Assembly: GCF_000203795.2 (NCBI RefSeq)
Contig: NW_006281103.1
Coordinates: 154,448-218,447, forward strand
Length of the DNA stretch: 64,000 bases
Direction: 5' to 3'
DNA from: Batrachochytrium dendrobatidis JAM81
Taxonomy: Eukaryota; Chytridiomycota; Chytridiomycetes; Rhizophydiales
Below, in pieces: positions 63,124-64,000 of this stretch (its first letter is position 1; each line of letters opens with the position of its first letter). The notes beneath the pieces are model-generated. The model was not told where the DNA came from, searched no databases, and saw only the letters and a list, made by a program, of their open reading frames with translations. A program made the translations under genes and the position numbers.

Positions 63124-64000
63124 TTACCAACCACCCGATTCGTCTTGAAATGTGTCCCATGGATTGCTAGTTCCGGTAGATAGACTAGCTAGTTTTGCTT
63201 TGGGTGATGGCGTGTCCAGTTCAACAGGATCATCATGAGAATGACCACCACTTGTAGCATGGCTTAATTTCATTTCTATTTGTTCACTTAATGATAAAGC
63301 AGATACATTGCCCACCTCGGTCTTGTCATTCGTGTCGGGAGGTGGAAATGAAGCAAAATCAGCTACATGAGCAGGTGTAGGAATTTGATCATTTGAAGTA
63401 GTTGTAAAAGAAATCGGAGGTGATAACGAATCTCTCCTACTAGGCAAATCATCAAATGATTCGTCAATAAGCGATCCAGATTTGGGTCTCAATGTAGGTA
63501 CAATAGTACTTTTGGGTCGACCAGGTAGAGGTGGTGCAGGCATACTCACTGGTCGTGTACCAGAAGTAGCATGAATCGTATCGGATTTGCTATGACTTAC
63601 AACGGCTCCCAATCGAGCTTGAAGTGACGTCGACGGAGCATTCGCAGTAGCTACAGATGCAGCAGCGCGTTGAGAAAGTCCAGTCGATCCATCTGCACCT
63701 TCTTTTGGTAAAGGAGCAGTACCAGCAAAAGCTGGTTTTGAGTGCTGTGTAGTGGGTGTTCCAACCAAAGTCCGTGTTCCCATCTGTTTCATATGTTCAT
63801 TGATTGCAGTCCACCAATCCGCACTTTCAACCATGGTTTTCCCCTTGAATTTGTGTTTGATATCTCGTCCAAACATACCCGAGTTTTTCCCAACAAAAAC
63901 AATGTCTTTGTGATCTTTGTCGCCAAGATTAAGTGGAAGCAAGGTGTATTCTGCCAAATCAAGCGTCAGCTCAGGCATTTTTCCACGTATGGAATCAGCC
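63124..64000 (-). CDS. PH-like domain protein, 3' part (continues beyond the window)
   Basis: The frame is open to the right edge; the ATG at 63978 is probably internal, because the residues before it (ADSIRGK) continue a typical PH strand. The visible domain part reads MPELTLDLAEYTLLPLNLGD, DIVFVGKNSGMFGRDIKHKF and ESADWWTAINEHM, the last being the C-terminal PH helix with its Trp. The rest is a long disordered tail rich in Ser/Pro/Ala with APPLPGRPKS, a possible SH3 ligand, and ends WDTFQDESGGW. This suits a membrane-phosphoinositide adaptor. Its 3' end faces the J-domain gene, 298 bp away. Confidence 0.8.
   Translation of the reverse strand, partial: ADSIRGKMPELTLDLAEYTLLPLNLGDKDHKDIVFVGKNSGMFGRDIKHKFKGKTMVESADWWTAINEHMKQMGTRTLVGTPTTQHSKPAFAGTAPLPKEGADGSTGLSQRAAASVATANAPSTSLQARLGAVVSHSKSDTIHATSGTRPVSMPAPPLPGRPKSTIVPTLRPKSGSLIDESFDDLPSRRDSLSPPISFTTTSNDQIPTPAHVADFASFPPPDTNDKTEVGNVSALSLSEQIEMKLSHATSGGHSHDDPVELDTPSPKAKLASLSTGTSNPWDTFQDESGGW

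Overview
The window looks like nuclear DNA of a zoosporic (chytrid) fungus, most like Batrachochytrium. The genes are intron-rich, with short GT-AG introns. The fungal toolkit includes a velvet-domain regulator, the ERMES subunit MDM10, yeast-type NHP2, SAS10 and PRP6, and a GPI-type wall protein. An intraflagellar-transport gene (IFT121/WDR35) points to a flagellated zoospore. A Crinkler-type nuclease-kinase effector gene is also present, a family known from Batrachochytrium. The genus assignment is inference. One run of 432 Ns (15588-16019) removes the start of IFT121.

Layout. 0.4-4 kb: aquaporin and ERGIC3/ERV46, both minus strand. 4.4-6.8 kb: an unrecognised coiled-coil gene whose main exon contains an in-frame TAG. 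7.4-15.6 kb: DEAH helicase (DHR2/DHX33-like) and IFT121. 16.6-20 kb: a large coiled-coil protein on the plus strand. 20-25.5 kb: a small probably mitochondrial protein, UBA3 and PRP6. 26.1-28.4 kb: a velvet gene with a transposon inside one intron. 28.4-31.9 kb: gene-poor. 31.9-42.4 kb: MDM10, a CID-domain protein, a secreted GPI-type protein, NHP2 and SAS10/UTP3. 42.6-50 kb: a four-HMA copper ATPase and RAD3/XPD, 47 bp apart. 50.1-55 kb: an ING-family PHD protein, SURF4/ERV29 and a small membrane protein. 55-58.8 kb: a decayed effector-like remnant in gene-poor sequence. 58.9-64 kb: the Crinkler REase-kinase gene, a J-domain protein and the 3' part of a PH-like protein cut by the window edge.

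Most genes are single-copy housekeeping loci: RNA processing and ribosome assembly (DHR2, PRP6, NHP2, SAS10, CID protein), early secretory cargo cycling (ERV46 and SURF4), mitochondria-ER contact (MDM10), neddylation (UBA3) and DNA repair/transcription (RAD3). Several sit as divergent pairs over 100-260 bp.

The most informative non-gene signal is a family of short TA-flanked elements with terminal inverted repeats related to CAGYCGTATTCAYRT. It includes two 434-bp copies about 98% identical and one 456-bp copy inside a velvet intron. They look like non-autonomous Tc1/mariner-type MITEs. Other points worth checking are the leaky-looking in-frame TAG, a GC-AG intron in SURF4, a minisatellite encoding the N-terminus of the copper ATPase, a 39-nt near-perfect palindrome and the gene-poor setting of the effector locus.
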